Shown here: piece by piece, positions 6,685-8,194 of the stretch | How the letters are laid out: every line of letters starts with the position of its first letter | How positions within the stretch are numbered: the first letter of the stretch is position 1 | Assembly (NCBI GenBank): GCA_030636255.1 | Contig: DAOVXH010000074.1 | Location: 1-8,194 of the forward strand | Source: Methanomassiliicoccales archaeon | Lineage (GTDB): Archaea > Thermoplasmatota > Thermoplasmata > SG8-5 | Direction of reading: 5' to 3' | DNA length: 8,194 nucleotides | Made by a program: the position numbers and the translations under genes | The notes under the pieces: model-generated | What the model was told of the DNA's origin: nothing | Database searches by the model: none | What the model saw: only the letters and a program-made list of their open reading frames with translations

Positions 6685-7782
6685 CTAAGGTTCTGCAACA
6701 AAATCAACACTGTGAATGATAAGCAGTACCTTTCGCTCTCCCTTGTGGTAGATTGGAACAGTGGACAATGTGAACTTGGCAGTTGATAGGGCATTATCAT
6801 CCTTGATATTCAGGCTGGCCTCGACCATATCATATGGCTCTCCCGTTCTTGCTGTATCCGATGTAATCCCACGAATCTGGCATGTGCGGCATGCAATACC
6901 AGTTCCACAGCCCCCGGAACTTTCAATGTGCTGGATGCATTGGAATGCATCTCCAGGGCGCAAACCCCGAATACCCTCGACATCCAAGTGCATAATTGAA
7001 GATGCTGCTTCATTAATCATGTTAATAGTGATGTCATTGTTCAGCAGGATTATGCCTACAGTAGAATTCTCAAATATCAATGACAGTGCCTGTTCGTTTT
7101 CCCGATTGGTTGTTTCTTCTTTGACACGTTCTGTTATATTTCTGGCCAGAAGAGCATAACCTATCTTTTTTTCGTGCTCGTCATTTATAACAGTTATAGT
7201 GATTTCTATGTCTATCGTCTCTCCCTGCTTATCTGTGGCTTTTGTTGCATAGGCAGTCAAAGGATTAGTGGCTGCAAGGTTGGTCACTATATCTTTGAAA
7301 AAGCCCTTGTTCGAAAAAATTTGAATTTCTTCCCCAATCACTTCCTTCTTACTATACCCAAATAATTTCTCCGCGCTCTTATTCCAGAAAAATATCTGAG
7401 CCTTTGTGTTTAGGATAATAACTATGTCATTTATCTGCTCCATGACCCGTTTGAAAAATACATCAGAGGAAACAAATGAGGTAAGCACTGAGGATGATGC
7501 TAATTTCTCACCAATGCCTTCAAGCAGCTCCCTATTTGCATCCAGTTCGGGAGCCAGAAAAAACACATCACCATATCCACCAGAATTGGAACTGGTAATA
7601 ATCTCGTTCTCTAAAAGTATCTTGATGTGATATTGAACCGTGTGATAATTCAATTCAAGAACCTCAGCTAGCTGGCTAGTGTTAAAGGGCCGTTCAGATA
7701 GCGTGTTCAATATATTCATCCTATTTACGCCGCCTTTTTGCCCCAAAATAAGAAGGGCCAACTTTTTCTTAATAGAATACAT
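6685..7782 (-). CDS. One-component transcriptional regulator: winged helix plus two PAS domains with a four-cysteine motif
   Basis: The protein has 365 residues. A winged helix-turn-helix of the ArsR/MarR-like archaeal kind spans about 17-76 (ILNTLSERPFNTSQLAEVLEL, then the recognition helix NYHTVQYHIKILLEN and a wing with GGYGDVFFL). PAS 1 covers about 110-220, with FFWNKSAEKLFGYSKKEVIG and a closing LLARNITERV typical of PAS/PAC. PAS 2 covers about 230-360 and carries Cys 282, 292, 298 and 301 (CX9CX5CX2C, in GGCGTGIACRTC), a cysteine-bearing insertion seen in some PAS sensors of anaerobes that could hold a metal, an iron-sulfur cluster or a thiol switch (inference). There is no histidine kinase, receiver or membrane segment, so it is a soluble sensor-regulator that binds DNA directly. 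It is divergent from the desulforedoxin-like gene. A TATA box and a palindrome lie directly upstream, suggesting autoregulation. Confidence 0.85.
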   Translation of the reverse strand: MYSIKKKLALLILGQKGGVNRMNILNTLSERPFNTSQLAEVLELNYHTVQYHIKILLENEIITSSNSGGYGDVFFLAPELDANRELLEGIGEKLASSSVLTSFVSSDVFFKRVMEQINDIVIILNTKAQIFFWNKSAEKLFGYSKKEVIGEEIQIFSNKGFFKDIVTNLAATNPLTAYATKATDKQGETIDIEITITVINDEHEKKIGYALLARNITERVKEETTNRENEQALSLIFENSTVGIILLNNDITINMINEAASSIMHLDVEGIRGLRPGDAFQCIQHIESSGGCGTGIACRTCQIRGITSDTARTGEPYDMVEASLNIKDDNALSTAKFTLSTVPIYHKGERKVLLIIHSVDFVAEP

Positions 7783-7783
7783 A

Positions 7784-7797
7784 TGAACACTAGTTCA
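7784..7797. promoter_or_regulatory. Candidate operator palindrome TGAAC-ACTA-GTTCA
   Basis: A perfect 5-bp inverted repeat with a 4-nt spacer sits between the TATA box and the ATG of the PAS regulator, over the predicted transcription start (about 7793). Binding there would block polymerase, so it is a natural autorepression site for the winged-helix protein. No second copy was noticed elsewhere in the window. Confidence 0.4.
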
Positions 7798-7812
7798 GTA
7801 AATGCACATTAT

Positions 7813-7824
7813 GTATATATATAG
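7813..7824 (-). promoter_or_regulatory. TATA box of the PAS regulator gene
   Basis: CTATATATATAC on the minus strand is a strong archaeal TATA element, preceded by an A-rich BRE-like stretch (AAACAAAA). Its centre is about 37 nt from the ATG at 7782, giving a leader of about ten nt. Confidence 0.6.
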
Positions 7825-7918
7825 TTTTGTTTAGTAAAATATACAATTTCATGACGCGCATTATTTACATATAGATAGATTTTCTGTGTTCTTTCTTCCT
7901 TGCCAATGCTCTTATTAT

Positions 7919-7945
7919 ATTTTGTAAAAAGAATTGTGACAAAAT
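7919..7945. repeat. Inverted repeat ATTTTGT...ACAAAAT upstream of the desulforedoxin-like gene
   Basis: A perfect 7-bp inverted repeat (7919-7925 and 7939-7945) with a 13-nt spacer lies about 20 nt before the TATA element of the 7996 gene, where an activator could bind. The arms are AT-rich, so chance is a real alternative. Confidence 0.3.
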
Positions 7946-7966
7946 TATGAAGAAATTGATGTGAAA

Positions 7967-7976
7967 TTTATAAATA
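7967..7976 (+). promoter_or_regulatory. TATA box of the desulforedoxin-like gene (leaderless arrangement)
   Basis: TTTATAAATA, preceded by GTGAAA, is centred about 24 nt before the ATG at 7996. That is the usual distance from TATA to transcription start in archaea, so the message probably begins at or next to its start codon. Confidence 0.55.
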
Positions 7977-7995
7977 TATTGGGCAACGGATAATA

Positions 7996-8160
7996 ATGAT
8001 TGCCATGTTACATTGTGCTATGGATGAAGTGAATGAAAAATATCTGTGCATAATCTGTGGAAACACAGTAATACTAATGGCAAAGGGAACAGAACCCCTG
8101 TGCTGCTGCGGAGATAATATGATTCAGGTCTATAGACATGAACTTTCACGGCCATCCTGA
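7996..8160 (+). CDS. Desulforedoxin-like small redox protein (rubredoxin-type iron site)
   Basis: The protein has 54 residues. YLCIICGNTVILMAKG (16-31) followed by LCCCGDNM (35-42) matches the desulforedoxin fold and the N-terminal domain of desulfoferrodoxin, where a CxxC pair and a CC pair bind one iron through four cysteines. Here the likely ligands are Cys18, Cys21 and two of Cys36-38; the third cysteine in a row and Cys7 near the N-terminus are extra. The usual aromatic before the first Cys pair (Y16) and the glycine after each pair are kept. There is no superoxide reductase domain after it, so this is a free-standing electron-transfer or iron-site protein of an anaerobe. The start at 7996 fits a leaderless message from the TATA box; Met4 and Met9 are alternatives. 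A further start with a Shine-Dalgarno follows after 20 nt, suggesting an operon. Confidence 0.75.
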   Translation: MIAMLHCAMDEVNEKYLCIICGNTVILMAKGTEPLCCCGDNMIQVYRHELSRPS

Positions 8161-8180
8161 GATTATATGTGGTGAAATAT

Positions 8181-8194
8181 ATGCTGATTAAAAC
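8181..8194 (+). CDS. Start of a further gene, cut by window edge
   Basis: GGTGA (8171-8175) lies five nt before an ATG at 8181 that reads M-L-I-K to the end of the window. The good ribosome binding site and the 20-nt gap from the desulforedoxin-like gene suggest a second gene in that operon. Nothing can be said about its product. Confidence 0.45.

Noticed and set aside
6761..7630. Plus-strand open frames opposite the PAS regulator
   Set aside because: They mirror the winged-helix/PAS coding sequence and show no protein-like features.
1..8194. tRNA, rRNA, CRISPR array, insertion sequence or prophage genes
   Set aside because: None was seen: no regularly spaced short direct repeats with spacers, no transposase or integrase motifs and no tRNA-like cloverleaf in the gaps.

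Overview
The window (about 8.2 kb, moderate GC with AT-rich intergenic gaps) reads as archaeal and anaerobic. TATA-like elements lie 20-40 nt before several starts, at least one gene (7996) looks leaderless, and other starts carry GGTGA or GGAG Shine-Dalgarno sites. The genes include a radical SAM enzyme, a desulforedoxin-like protein, a winged-helix/PAS regulator and a very large two-membrane-helix surface protein rich in N-glycosylation sequons. The best guess is a Thermoplasmatota-type archaeon, from gene style only; there is no rRNA or other phylogenetic marker to prove it.

Layout. 1-606 (+): C-terminal part of an MFS transporter, cut by the left edge. 607-823: AT-rich intergenic region with candidate TATA elements and a small inverted repeat. 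824-4633 (+): a 1269-residue membrane-anchored envelope protein made of five tandem DUF3068 (PorA-family-like) modules, a unique C-terminal region and a C-terminal membrane anchor. 4706-5251 (-): a DUF1684 protein, convergent with the giant gene. 5331-6203 and 6200-6592 (-): a translationally coupled pair, a PpnP/DUF1255-like cupin followed by a radical SAM enzyme with a SPASM/twitch-like C-terminal cysteine cluster. 6685-7782 (-): a one-component regulator with a winged helix and two PAS domains, the second holding four cysteines. 7783-7995: divergent intergenic region with promoters facing both ways and two inverted repeats. 7996-8160 (+): a 54-residue desulforedoxin-like protein. 8181 onward (+): the first codons of a further gene, cut by the right edge.

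How the genes may work together (inference). The cysteine-PAS regulator is divergent from the desulforedoxin-like gene and has a perfect 14-bp palindrome over its own predicted transcription start, which suggests an autoregulated redox sensor next to a redox protein. The cupin and radical SAM genes overlap by ATGA and are probably made together. The giant DUF3068 protein appears to be its own transcription unit and is the most unusual object here: five ectodomain modules with predicted glycosylation sites rising strongly from the first module to the fifth and absent from the C-terminal region.
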